DNA from: an uncultured Eubacteriales bacterium
Lineage (GTDB): Bacteria; Bacillota; Clostridia; Christensenellales; Aristaeellaceae
DNA length: 14,524 nt
Assembly (NCBI GenBank): GCA_900553295.1
Contig: USCR01000050.1
Coordinates: 1-14,524 of the forward strand
Direction: 5' to 3'
Under the pieces are notes generated by a model, which did no database searches, was not told the DNA's origin, and saw nothing but the letters and a program-made list of their open reading frames with translations. Of this stretch, positions 7,279-14,333 are shown one piece after another (positions within the stretch are counted from its first letter, which is position 1; each line of letters begins with the position of its first letter). The position numbers were made by a program, and so were the translations under genes.

Positions 7279-9528
7279 TCAGTTACGGGAAACCGTCACC
7301 TGGACCGTTTCCCCTTGGGGCAGGGTAAACCGTACGCCGCCCTCCACGGCCGTGGTCTGGGCGCCCGTCACCGCCGCGGTTTCGCCGGGCTGGAGGTTCA
7401 GGCACAGGGCGGGGCAGTTCTCCCCGGACAGCGTGAGGGTATAGCCCTTATCCTGGCGGGCATAGCGGATGCTCAGCTTGCCGTCCAGCACCCGCACATC
7501 CGTCAGGGAGGCTTCAGGCCAGGCGGCGGGCATGCAGGGGGTGAGGGTGACCCGCTCCTTGTCCGCCTCGGGCTGCACGCCGAAGATGTGGCGCACCACC
7601 GGGGTAAACAGGGCGTAGGCCGTCCACGCCTGGCAGAAGCAGCCGTAGTCCGGGGACATCTCGGAGATCATGCCCGGGGTGGCCATGCCGAAGGTGGCGT
7701 TCATGCGCCTGAGCAGGTCCAGGGCACGGTCCGCGTGGCCGTAGCGGGCCTGGGCCACCGCCGCCGCGCCGGTGGAGATGGTCATGATGGCGTCCCGGTT
7801 CAGGGCGTTCAGGTACACGCCCCACTTGCCCACAAAGTCCGGCGTGTTCATGTAGGCCAGGGCGCGCTCGGCCTTGTCCGCCGGGGCCAGGCCCGCCTCC
7901 ATGGGCGTCACCAGGGTCCAGTTCCCATTGATGAGGAAGCCGGTCTCCTGGTCCTCGGGGCACTCCTTGCGGGCCAGCATGGCGTCGAAGGCGCGCTCCG
8001 CCTCCGGGTTATGCCCATGGCGGCGGCCCAGGATCTCGTCCCGGCAGCTGCGCACAAAGGCGGTGCTGGCGTAGGCATCGCAGTAGGAGCCTGCCTCCTC
8101 GTCCCACATATTGTCATTCATGGCCTGGCAGGTGCGCTGGTACAGCTCCCGGGCGCGGGCTTCCTCCCCGCTGTCCCCGGTGAGGCGGCACAGGTCCGCA
8201 TAGCAGCCCCAGGCCTGGGCGGTATAGGCGATGCTGTCGATCATCTCCGCGTTCAGCCCGGCGATCTCGATGATGCCGTAGCCGCTGGGGAACAGGTCGC
8301 CGTCGTCATCCTGGGCCTGGAGCCAGGCCATGGACTTGCGCACCAGGGGCATGGTCTCGTCAATGAGGCTGCGGTCCCCGGTCCAGCGCCAGTAGTTCCA
8401 CAGGGCGGTGACGAAGTGCGCCGTCTCCTGGGTATTGCCGGGGTTGGAGCACAGGCCGTAGGTGGTGATCTCATGGACGATGCGGCCGTTGCCGTTGACC
8501 TTTTCGGAATAATCGGCCAGCAGCTTCAGGGTCTCCCGGGCCAGCCCGTACTGGCCCATGGCCAGCAGGCCCTGGATGGTATAGCAGTTATCGCAGCCGA
8601 ACCACCAGGGATACTCGGGCATGCCCGCGCTCAGGGCCCGGCCATAGGGCGCGGAATCCACGATGAGCCAGTCGGTGTTCACCTTGACCCAGTCCCACAC
8701 CTGACGGAAATGCTCGTCCGGCACCTCCAGGCGGCTTTGGGCGAGCAGGGCGTCGTAGCGGGCCTGCTTCTCGGCGCGGAAGTCCTTGCCGGAGGCCAGC
8801 AGCGCCAGGCGCTCCTGGGCCTGCTGGGCGGTCTGGGCGGAGCCGGTGAGGTAGAAGGTCAGCGCCCGCTCCTCGCCCCCCTGGAGGGTCATGGCGTACT
8901 GCACCGACAGGGACACGCCCCGGCCCTTGGTGATCTGCGGGCCGAAGAGCTGGCCCACCTGGGCGCTGTCCGGGGCGGTGGCGCAGCGGATGGCCGCGAA
9001 CCAGGGGTTCTTGTCATCCTTGGCGGTGAAGGTGGAGGTGGCGGCATCCCACACGCCGCTGTCCTGCCCATCCTGGCAGAAGCCGCTGTCCAGGGAGAAC
9101 CAGGCGGGATACAGGTCCGTGCGGGCCAGCCACTCCACCTGCACCCGGCGGGGCGCGGGGTCATGGTTGGCCAGGCGGTAGGTGAGGATCACCCCGGGGG
9201 CGCTCTCCGGCGCCAGCTGCTCCCGGCGGATGGTCACCCGGGTATGGCCCAGGCCGCTGGTGTAGCCAAAGGCGTTTTCACCCGGGGCGCACTCGTAGCT
9301 GTCCGCCAGAATCCACGTATCCACGTTGTCCGCTTCCTCATCCCGGAAGCGCAGCCAGAAGCCGTCCAGCACCTTGATGGGGTGCATCCATAGCCCGCCC
9401 ATCTCTCCTTCGCTGTGATGGCCGAAATCGGGGAAGAGTCCGTCCGTGCCGCTGATAAGCTTGGCGTGCTCGCTGGCGCACAGCGCCTTGGGGGTGGGGG
9501 CGTTAGTGGTCAAACGCATGGATGCCAT
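7279..9528 (-). CDS. Six-hairpin glycosidase resembling the amylo-alpha-1,6-glucosidase (glycogen-debranching) domain
   Basis: A cytoplasmic hydrolase of about 749 residues without a signal peptide. An N-terminal beta-rich region (to about 270) precedes an (alpha/alpha)6 barrel and a C-terminal beta domain (about 650-749). The best landmark is GMPEYPWWFGCDNCYT (302-317), which resembles the debranching-enzyme segment that carries the catalytic acid; D313 is the tentative counterpart. Others are GRIVHEI near 348-354, NTQETAHF near 365-372 and PGMISEMSPDYGCFCQAW (618-635). The match is to the GDE_C/GH133-like group rather than GH65, GH94 or GH63, but I cannot place it in a named GH family. The ATG at 9528 is preceded by GGAG 11 bases upstream; a GTG at 9540 overlaps that site and is unlikely. 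ATG 9519 is the other option. It is the first enzyme gene after the transport genes. It may trim branches or side groups from the imported oligosaccharide. Confidence 0.8.
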   Translation of the reverse strand: MASMRLTTNAPTPKALCASEHAKLISGTDGLFPDFGHHSEGEMGGLWMHPIKVLDGFWLRFRDEEADNVDTWILADSYECAPGENAFGYTSGLGHTRVTIRREQLAPESAPGVILTYRLANHDPAPRRVQVEWLARTDLYPAWFSLDSGFCQDGQDSGVWDAATSTFTAKDDKNPWFAAIRCATAPDSAQVGQLFGPQITKGRGVSLSVQYAMTLQGGEERALTFYLTGSAQTAQQAQERLALLASGKDFRAEKQARYDALLAQSRLEVPDEHFRQVWDWVKVNTDWLIVDSAPYGRALSAGMPEYPWWFGCDNCYTIQGLLAMGQYGLARETLKLLADYSEKVNGNGRIVHEITTYGLCSNPGNTQETAHFVTALWNYWRWTGDRSLIDETMPLVRKSMAWLQAQDDDGDLFPSGYGIIEIAGLNAEMIDSIAYTAQAWGCYADLCRLTGDSGEEARARELYQRTCQAMNDNMWDEEAGSYCDAYASTAFVRSCRDEILGRRHGHNPEAERAFDAMLARKECPEDQETGFLINGNWTLVTPMEAGLAPADKAERALAYMNTPDFVGKWGVYLNALNRDAIMTISTGAAAVAQARYGHADRALDLLRRMNATFGMATPGMISEMSPDYGCFCQAWTAYALFTPVVRHIFGVQPEADKERVTLTPCMPAAWPEASLTDVRVLDGKLSIRYARQDKGYTLTLSGENCPALCLNLQPGETAAVTGAQTTAVEGGVRFTLPQGETVQVTVSRN

Positions 9529-9566
9529 AAAATAAACCACTCCAATACATACATTCGTTGCAGCCC

Positions 9567-9601
9567 ACGGCGGCGGGACGCAATCACCGCCCCGCCGCCG
9601 T
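9567..9601 (-). other. Strong GC-rich intercistronic hairpin without a U-tract
   Basis: Perfect 11-bp stem ACGGCGGCGGG (9567-9577) with CCCGCCGCCGT (9591-9601) and a 13-base loop, 12 bases after the permease stop codon. On the minus strand the stem is followed by GGGCTG, not T residues, so it is not a standard intrinsic terminator. It separates transport genes from enzyme genes and may protect or define the 3' end of a processed transport mRNA. Confidence 0.75.
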
Positions 9602-9612
9602 CAGGGCAAAGC

Positions 9613-10467
9613 TTAGCCCTTGGTACCGCTGGAAATGGAAATACCGTCAATGATGTAATCCTGCGCAATGAAGAAGAGCACCAGCACGGGGAGCATCACC
9701 AGTACCGTGGCCGCCATGAGCAGGTTCCACTTGCTGGTATACAGGCCCTTGAAGAAGCTCAGCCCCAGGGACAGGGTGTACTTGTTGGCGTCGTAGAGGT
9801 AGATCAACGGGCCGTTGAAGTCGTTCCAGGAGCCCATGAAGGTGAACACGGTGATGGCCGTGAGCACGGGCTTGCACATGGGCATCATGATCTGGGTGAA
9901 GTTGCGGATGGGGCCGGCGCCGTCAATGGTGGCCGCCTCGTCAAAGTCCCGCGGGATGCCGCTCATGTAGGAGCGGATCAGGAAGATGTTGTACCCGCTG
10001 GTGGCGAAGAAGGCGGGAACGGTCAGGGGCAGGTAGGTATTGACCCAGCCCATTTCCCGGTACAGCAGGAACTGGGGAATCATGGTGATCTGTCCGGGGA
10101 TCATCATGGTGGCCAGCAGGATCAGGAACCATACGCGCTTGCCCTTGAAGTTGTAGCGGGAGAAGCCGTAGGCCACCAGGGAGCAGCTGATGACCTGGCC
10201 GATCACGTTGGGAATAACCACCTTCAGGGTGTTGAGCAGGTACTGGAAGAAGTTAATGGAGGTCACCGCCTCCACAAAGTTGCCCCACACCAGGGTGGTG
10301 GGGAAGAAGCGGCCGTTGTAAATTTCCCCCGCGGGCTTCAGGGCCATGCAGACGGTCCACACCAGGGGAATGAGCACCAGGATGCTCAGGCCAATGAGGA
10401 TCAGCATGGTAATGCCGCGGCCAATGAGGGTGGGCACATTGACCTTTTTCCTACGAATCGCTGTCAT
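9613..10467 (-). CDS. CUT1 carbohydrate ABC transporter permease (MalG type)
   Basis: One of two membrane subunits of the sugar importer. The 284-residue protein has about six hydrophobic segments, the first near 19-41. It carries the cytoplasmic EAA loop (DEAATIDGAGPIRNF, about 176-190, then MPMCKPVL), which docks on the ATPase. The SWNDFNGPLIYL segment after it is typical of MalG-like subunits. I choose the ATG at 10467 because AAGGAGG lies ten bases upstream; an in-frame TTG at 10491 would add eight residues but has no ribosome site and overlaps the preceding stop. It starts 20 bases after the other permease gene ends, so the two are co-transcribed. The charged N-terminus (MTAIRRKK) fits a cytoplasmic start. 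Confidence 0.94.
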   Translation of the reverse strand: MTAIRRKKVNVPTLIGRGITMLILIGLSILVLIPLVWTVCMALKPAGEIYNGRFFPTTLVWGNFVEAVTSINFFQYLLNTLKVVIPNVIGQVISCSLVAYGFSRYNFKGKRVWFLILLATMMIPGQITMIPQFLLYREMGWVNTYLPLTVPAFFATSGYNIFLIRSYMSGIPRDFDEAATIDGAGPIRNFTQIMMPMCKPVLTAITVFTFMGSWNDFNGPLIYLYDANKYTLSLGLSFFKGLYTSKWNLLMAATVLVMLPVLVLFFIAQDYIIDGISISSGTKG

Positions 10468-10477
10468 GCTACTTGCG

Positions 10478-10484
10478 CCTCCTT
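10478..10484 (-). promoter_or_regulatory. Ribosome binding site deciding the MalG-type permease start
   Basis: AAGGAGG on the minus strand, ten bases before ATG 10467, and downstream of the alternative TTG at 10491. It therefore supports the shorter protein. Confidence 0.8.
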
Positions 10485-10487
10485 CCG

Positions 10488-11417
10488 TCAAATCTGGTCA
10501 TCATTCTGATAGTACACCCAGAAGCTGGAGGACTTGATCACCAGCAGCGTGAAGAACAGAATGATGATGAACATGATCCACGCCAGCGCCGCCGCGTAGC
10601 CCATCTTGAGCTCCTTGTACGCCTTGGTGTACAGGTACAGGTTATAGAACAGGGTGGAGTTCAGGGGGCCGCCCTCGGTCATCACGAAGGCCTGGGTAAA
10701 GTACTGGAAGGAGCTGATGACCGCCATCACCACGTTGAAGAAGATGGTGGGGGAGATCATGGGCAGGGTAATCTTGAAGAAGCGCTGGAAGGAGTTGGCG
10801 CCGTCGATGGAGGACGCCTCGTAGAGCTCCTCGCCCACGCCCTGCAAACCGGACAGGTAAATGATGATCGTGTTGCCGATGCCCCACACGCCCATGAGGA
10901 TCAGGCCGTAGAGGGCCGTGGACGGGGTATTCAGCCAGGCCGGGCCCTGAATGCCGATAAGGGCCAGGCCCTGGTTAATCAGGCCATCCTTGCCCAGAAT
11001 CTGGGTCCAAATCATGGAGGAAGCAATGGTCGGAATGATGGAAGGCAGGAAGAAGATCAGCCGGAAGGTGCGCATGAACTTGATGCGCATGTTCAGCAGC
11101 ATAGCCACCAGCAGGGAGGCAATCTGATAAAAAGGAATGGAAATCAGGCAAAACTTGAAGGTGACCTCCAGGGCCTTGTAGAACTTGCTGTCATCAAAGA
11201 TCTTCTGGAAGTTTTCCAGGCCAATGAACTGAATGGTGGACAAGCCCGTTACAATGTCCCACTTGCAGAAGGACAGGAACAGGGAAAACAGCATGGGAAT
11301 CAGCGTGAAAACAAACAGGCCGATGAGCCAGAGCATGATGAAGCCGTAACCATAGCGGTTCTGCCGGCGCGTCATGTTGGACACAGGGCGCTTAGCGGCG
11401 GCTTTTGCCTGCGACAT
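10488..11417 (-). CDS. CUT1 carbohydrate ABC transporter permease (MalF type)
   Basis: The second membrane subunit of the importer, 309 residues, with hydrophobic segments near 24-50, 83-108, 117-140, 168-190, 221-243 and 276-295. The EAA loop reads EELYEASSIDGANSFQRFF (196-214) followed by KITLPMISPT. The MTEGGP segment (246-251) is common in this subunit type. Length is that of the compact Gram-positive form, without the large periplasmic P2 loop of enterobacterial MalF. The ATG has AAGGAGG nine bases upstream. It follows the binding-protein gene by 162 bases that include a terminator-like hairpin, so its expression is probably lower than that of the binding protein. No ATPase gene lies nearby; a shared MsmX/UgpC-type ATPase is expected. 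Confidence 0.94.
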   Translation of the reverse strand: MSQAKAAAKRPVSNMTRRQNRYGYGFIMLWLIGLFVFTLIPMLFSLFLSFCKWDIVTGLSTIQFIGLENFQKIFDDSKFYKALEVTFKFCLISIPFYQIASLLVAMLLNMRIKFMRTFRLIFFLPSIIPTIASSMIWTQILGKDGLINQGLALIGIQGPAWLNTPSTALYGLILMGVWGIGNTIIIYLSGLQGVGEELYEASSIDGANSFQRFFKITLPMISPTIFFNVVMAVISSFQYFTQAFVMTEGGPLNSTLFYNLYLYTKAYKELKMGYAAALAWIMFIIILFFTLLVIKSSSFWVYYQNDDQI

Positions 11418-11500
11418 GCGTAACTTCCTCCTTCTGAATCCCGCGCCTTGACATCATTGTCCCTCACGGCTTGCCCGTGCGCGCCGGATCCTTGCGTTTG

Positions 11501-11545
11501 AAAAAATCGGGCCAGAACCAGCCCATGGACTGTTCTGGCCCGATT
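11501..11545 (-). terminator. Intrinsic terminator, probably partial, between binding protein and permeases
   Basis: A 14-bp stem, AATCGGGCCAGAAC (11505-11518) with GTTCTGGCCCGATT (11532-11545), and a 13-base loop. On the minus strand it is followed by a T run (11504-11501, six Ts counting paired bases). It lies 34 bases after the binding-protein stop. The permeases downstream need transcription from the same promoter and I see no new promoter in 11418-11500, so it probably works as a leaky terminator that sets a high ratio of binding protein to permease. Confidence 0.88.
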
Positions 11546-11579
11546 GCATGTGGTTTTTTTCGTGACTTGGAGAAAAGGC

Positions 11580-12836
11580 TTACTCAGCCATGGCCTCGTG
11601 CACTTCGGCCACCGCGTCGTTCAGGATGTCCTCCACGGTGCCATCGTTGAACTGGATGCGCTCAAAGGCGGTCTTGAAGGCAGCCACAGCGGGGTTACCC
11701 ATGGCGCCGCGCAGGCCCACAGGCTGGATGCAGTACTCCAGGCTGTCCAGGATGCCCATGTTGGCTTCGCCGTAGTCAGCCTTCATTTCCTCCAGCAGCG
11801 CGTCGCTGGTGGGCAGGGCAGCGGTGTACTGGGCGCGCAGCTCGGAGCACTCGGTGCCGGTCAGGGCCTTGAGCACTTCCCAAGCAGCCTCGGGGTTCTT
11901 GCAGCTGGAGCTGATGGCGAAGGCGGAAGCGCACATATAGTTCTCGTGGTTGCCGGGCACCAGGGCAGTGCCGTAGTTCACGCCGGCCTCCTCCAGGGTC
12001 GCCTTATCCCAGGCGCCGGAGATGGTCATGGCCAGGTTGCCGTTGATCAGCATGGCGCTGGTGGAGCCGAAGGTATCCTGGTCCGCAGCGTCGGGGGAGA
12101 TGCGGTCGTCACCCACGGAGAAGCCCACGTACTCGCTCAGAGCAGCGGCCATTTCCGGGCTGTTCAGGTAGCCATCCACCTCGGTGCAGTCCTCGTTGAC
12201 AATGTCCAGGCCCTTGGAAGCCAGGTAGGTCAGCGCGGCATATTCCCAGCTCTGGGCGTTGAAGCCGAAGCAGGCATAGGTGCCGTCCTCGTTCTTCACG
12301 GTCAGCTGCTTGGCAGCGGCGATGGCGTCGTCCCAGGTCCAGTCATCGGTGGGGTAGGCCACGCCGTACTTGTCGAACACGTCCTTGTTGTAGAACAGGC
12401 ACAGGGGGTTGTAGTCACGCACCATGTAGTACTGGTTGCCGCCGATGTTGCCGAAGTTGTAGATGGACTCGTTCATTTCGTTGGTCCACTCGGTATCGTT
12501 GGCAATCAGGTCGTTCAGGGACAGGGGCATGCTCGCGCCCACCCACTTGTAGAAGTCGCCCTCGCCGGAAGCGAAGATATCGGGGCCTTCGCCGGAAGCG
12601 AAGGAGGTCAGCAGGCGGTCGCCGTAGCCATCGCCGGGCACCACTTCGGGAACGATCTTGATGTCGTCATGTTCCGCGTTGAACTTCTCGATCATCATCA
12701 TCTCAGCGTCGTTCTCGCTGACTTCGCCCCACCAGGTCACGCGGATGGTGATCTTCTCACCGTTCTCGGCGCTGGCCACGGCGAAGACACTGCACAGCAT
12801 GACCAAAGACAGTACCAGAGCCAACAGTTTCTTCAT
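11580..12836 (-). CDS. Extracellular sugar-binding protein of the CUT1 ABC importer
   Basis: Captures the oligosaccharide outside the cell and delivers it to the two permeases. The 418-residue protein starts with a signal peptide: KK at 2-3, a hydrophobic core to about 20, and an ASA-E site suggesting cleavage after residue 23. No clear lipobox is present: Cys15 is preceded by VML, not by the usual small residue. That is odd for a Gram-positive binding protein, which normally needs a lipid anchor. The mature part has family-1 features such as ITIRVTWWG (29-37), FASGEGPDIF (79-88), YNKDVFDKYGV (149-159) and WTWDD (166-170). Aromatic residues are frequent, as in carbohydrate binders, but the ligand cannot be read from sequence. 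The ATG has AAGGAGG eight bases upstream. Three operators lie just upstream, so this is the first regulated gene of the transport-enzyme operon. Confidence 0.95.
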   Translation of the reverse strand: MKKLLALVLSLVMLCSVFAVASAENGEKITIRVTWWGEVSENDAEMMMIEKFNAEHDDIKIVPEVVPGDGYGDRLLTSFASGEGPDIFASGEGDFYKWVGASMPLSLNDLIANDTEWTNEMNESIYNFGNIGGNQYYMVRDYNPLCLFYNKDVFDKYGVAYPTDDWTWDDAIAAAKQLTVKNEDGTYACFGFNAQSWEYAALTYLASKGLDIVNEDCTEVDGYLNSPEMAAALSEYVGFSVGDDRISPDAADQDTFGSTSAMLINGNLAMTISGAWDKATLEEAGVNYGTALVPGNHENYMCASAFAISSSCKNPEAAWEVLKALTGTECSELRAQYTAALPTSDALLEEMKADYGEANMGILDSLEYCIQPVGLRGAMGNPAVAAFKTAFERIQFNDGTVEDILNDAVAEVHEAMAE

Positions 12837-12866
12837 TTGGGTAGCCTCCTTAAAAATAAATGATTT

Positions 12867-12872
12867 TGTATA
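12867..12872 (-). promoter_or_regulatory. Possible -10 element (TATACA) of the operon promoter
   Basis: TATACA on the minus strand lies 30 bases before the binding-protein ATG. No good -35 hexamer is found 16-18 bases upstream (CGAAGC, CCGAAG or CCCGAA). The first operator (12875-12888) would fill the spacer, which fits repression. Transcription could also read through from the regulator gene, since only a T run (12970-12964) without a convincing stem follows it. Confidence 0.4.
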
Positions 12873-12874
12873 TG

Positions 12875-12888
12875 CAAAAACGTTTTTG
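12875..12888. promoter_or_regulatory. LacI-type operator 1 (perfect palindrome)
   Basis: CAAAAACGTTTTTG is a perfect 14-base palindrome with the central CG step typical of LacI-family sites. It is the nearest to the binding-protein gene and overlaps the proposed promoter spacer. Confidence 0.88.
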
Positions 12889-12911
12889 GCTTCGGGCGCA
12901 AGGCCCTTCTT

Positions 12912-12925
12912 CCTAAACGTTTTTG
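12912..12925. promoter_or_regulatory. LacI-type operator 2 (weaker)
   Basis: CCTAAACGTTTTTG matches operator 1 at 12 of 14 positions and keeps AAACGTTT. Its centre is 37 bases from operator 1 and 28 from operator 3. Confidence 0.72.
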
Positions 12926-12939
12926 ATACCCCTGGGAAT

Positions 12940-12953
12940 CGAAAACGTTTTTG
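12940..12953. promoter_or_regulatory. LacI-type operator 3
   Basis: CGAAAACGTTTTTG matches operator 1 at 13 of 14 positions and is identical to the operator before the regulator gene. It begins right of the proposed promoter, 32 bases after the regulator stop codon. Confidence 0.83.
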
Positions 12954-12984
12954 CGCTTGGCTGAAAAAAACCTCTTTGGCGTCC

Positions 12985-14004
12985 TTACGTGCCCAGCTGC
13001 ACGCTTTCCCGCACCAGCAGCCGGTGGGGGAGGACGCGATGCCTTTCCTGGCAGCGGTGCTCCATCAGCGCGTGGAGCAGGGAAGCCGCCTCGTAGCCCA
13101 TGGCCCGCATATCCTGGCCCATGGTGGTCAAGGGGGGCATGGTCAGCTCGCCGATGTACAGCCCGTCAAAGCCCATGACGGAGATATCCTCGGGGACGCG
13201 CAGCCCCGCTTCCCGCACGGCCCGCATGGCCCCCAGGGCCATCAGGTCGCTGAAGCAGAACACGGCTTGGGGGCGTCCGGCGCTGCTGCGCAGGCGTTCG
13301 GCCACCTTCTGATAGGCCATTTCCTCGCTGAAGTCGCAGTACAGGCAATCGCACTCCCGCGCCACCAGGCGTGCCGCCTGGAAGGCTTCCAGCACGCCCT
13401 GCATACGCACCATGTTCACGTCGGCGTTCTGCTTGCCGCCCACGATGAGCAGATCCCGCAGCCCCTGCTTCAGCAGGAACTCCACTGCCTGCCGGGCCGC
13501 CAGGCGGTTATCGATGGATACCCAGCCCGCGTTCTCGTTGGGGATGGGCACGTCCACCGCCACGGTGGGGATGCCGGAATCCATCAGCTCGTTGAAGTAG
13601 GCGTCGTCGGTGGTGATCCCCGAAAGGATGGTGCCCGAGATACTGTGCTGGGCACAGAACTCGGTATAGCTGCGTTTTCGCTGCTCCTGGGAGTCCGTGG
13701 TATACAGGGCAATCTCCAGCCGGTGCTTGGTGGCGTAGCTGAGCACCCCTTGCAGCAGCAGGTAGACCAGGTTGTCCTTCTGGTTGCCTTCCAGCAGTCC
13801 AGAAACGATCAACCCGATGTTGGGCGGCTTCTTGGCGGAGAGATTCCGGGCGCTGACGTTGGGCGTATAACCCAGCTCGCGTGCCGCCAGGAAGATCCGT
13901 TCCTTGGTTTCCGGGCGGATATCCTGGTAATCGTTGAAGGCGCGGGATACTGTACCGATGGCCACACCGGCCCGCTTGGCTACGTCCTGGATTGAAATCG
14001 CCAC
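12985..14004 (-). CDS. LacI/GalR-family transcriptional regulator
   Basis: A sugar-responsive repressor of 339 residues, normal family length. The N-terminal helix-turn-helix is clear: SIQDVAKRAGVAIGTVSRAF (4-23), then the hinge PNVSARNLS (48-56), whose leucine is expected to enter the central CG of the operator. The ligand-binding core follows (about 60-335), with IGLIVSGL (63-70), VDVPIPN (150-156), FSDLMALGAM (251-260) and PPLTTMGQDM (290-299). It begins with GTG, supported by GGGAGG nine bases upstream; no better ATG exists near it. One matching operator lies between its promoter and start, so it probably represses itself, and three more precede the transport-enzyme operon, which it most likely controls. 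The inducer is unknown, probably the imported sugar or a breakdown product. A CcpA role is unlikely because the operators do not fit cre sites. Confidence 0.94.
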   Translation of the reverse strand: MAISIQDVAKRAGVAIGTVSRAFNDYQDIRPETKERIFLAARELGYTPNVSARNLSAKKPPNIGLIVSGLLEGNQKDNLVYLLLQGVLSYATKHRLEIALYTTDSQEQRKRSYTEFCAQHSISGTILSGITTDDAYFNELMDSGIPTVAVDVPIPNENAGWVSIDNRLAARQAVEFLLKQGLRDLLIVGGKQNADVNMVRMQGVLEAFQAARLVARECDCLYCDFSEEMAYQKVAERLRSSAGRPQAVFCFSDLMALGAMRAVREAGLRVPEDISVMGFDGLYIGELTMPPLTTMGQDMRAMGYEAASLLHALMEHRCQERHRVLPHRLLVRESVQLGT

Positions 14005-14073
14005 GCTCCGGCACCTCCCGCTTCCTTTGTTTCCCGCTCCTGCTCCCGCGCCACGCGGCCCCTTTCCTTGCCG

Positions 14074-14087
14074 CGAAAACGTTTTTG
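14074..14087. promoter_or_regulatory. LacI-type operator 4, before the regulator gene
   Basis: CGAAAACGTTTTTG, identical to operator 3, within a slightly longer near-palindrome (GCG...CGC flanks). It lies about 15-30 bases downstream of the -10 element of the regulator promoter, where a bound repressor would block transcription. Confidence 0.86.
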
Positions 14088-14101
14088 CGCTTTACGGCTT
14101 C

Positions 14102-14129
14102 ATTATAGCATGTTTGTGCAGTTTGTAAA
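14102..14129 (-). promoter_or_regulatory. Sigma-A-type promoter of the regulator gene
   Basis: On the minus strand TTTACA (14129-14124), a 16-base spacer and a perfect TATAAT (14107-14102), preceded by TGC as in an extended -10. An A-rich tract (14140-14177) upstream could act as an UP element. The start point would be near 14095, giving a leader of about 90 bases that contains operator 4. Confidence 0.88.
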
Positions 14130-14333
14130 GAGGTTTTTGGCAAAAAATTATTTTTTCTTTTTTATTCTTTTCTTATTTCCCCAGGACATGACAGGTGGAT
14201 GCCTGCTGTGTCTATATCTTTACCAAAGTAATGCAAGAAATGGGGCAGGGGAGGTTGGTTTGTTGTTTTGGTATTTTTTGGCCAATATGCATAAAAATAG
14301 CCGATGGGTAGGGCTCTGTCTGAGATAGAAATT
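14130..14333. other. Gene-free stretch upstream of the regulator promoter
   Basis: Part of a 520-base region without genes (14005-14524). The first ~50 bases are very AT-rich (runs of T on the plus strand). From 14178 to 14333 I see no ribosome site with an open frame, no terminator and no operator. Short open frames here overlap the repeats and do not look coding. Confidence 0.6.

Noticed and set aside
4741..9393. A very long open frame on the plus strand (about 1550 codons)
   Set aside because: It is antisense to, and codon-aligned with, the debranching-like and GH65 genes, which have clear motifs. It stays open because those GC-rich genes avoid TTA, CTA and TCA codons; its protein is a low-complexity mix rich in G, A, V, H and L without domains.
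7279..9528. Debranching-like protein as a GH94 cellobiose-type phosphorylase
   Set aside because: The catalytic-region landmark and C-terminal pattern fit debranching-type glucosidases better, and I see no GH94 signature; still, the family should be tested by profile search.
12875..12953. Operators as CcpA cre sites
   Set aside because: The CG centre fits, but the outer TG...CA bases of cre are replaced by CA...TG or CG...TG, so a dedicated LacI-type regulator is the better match.
14133..14145. Inverted repeat TTTTTG-G-CAAAAA as a fifth operator
   Set aside because: The half-sites face the opposite way to the real operators and the CG centre is missing; it lies in an AT-rich tract where such repeats arise easily.
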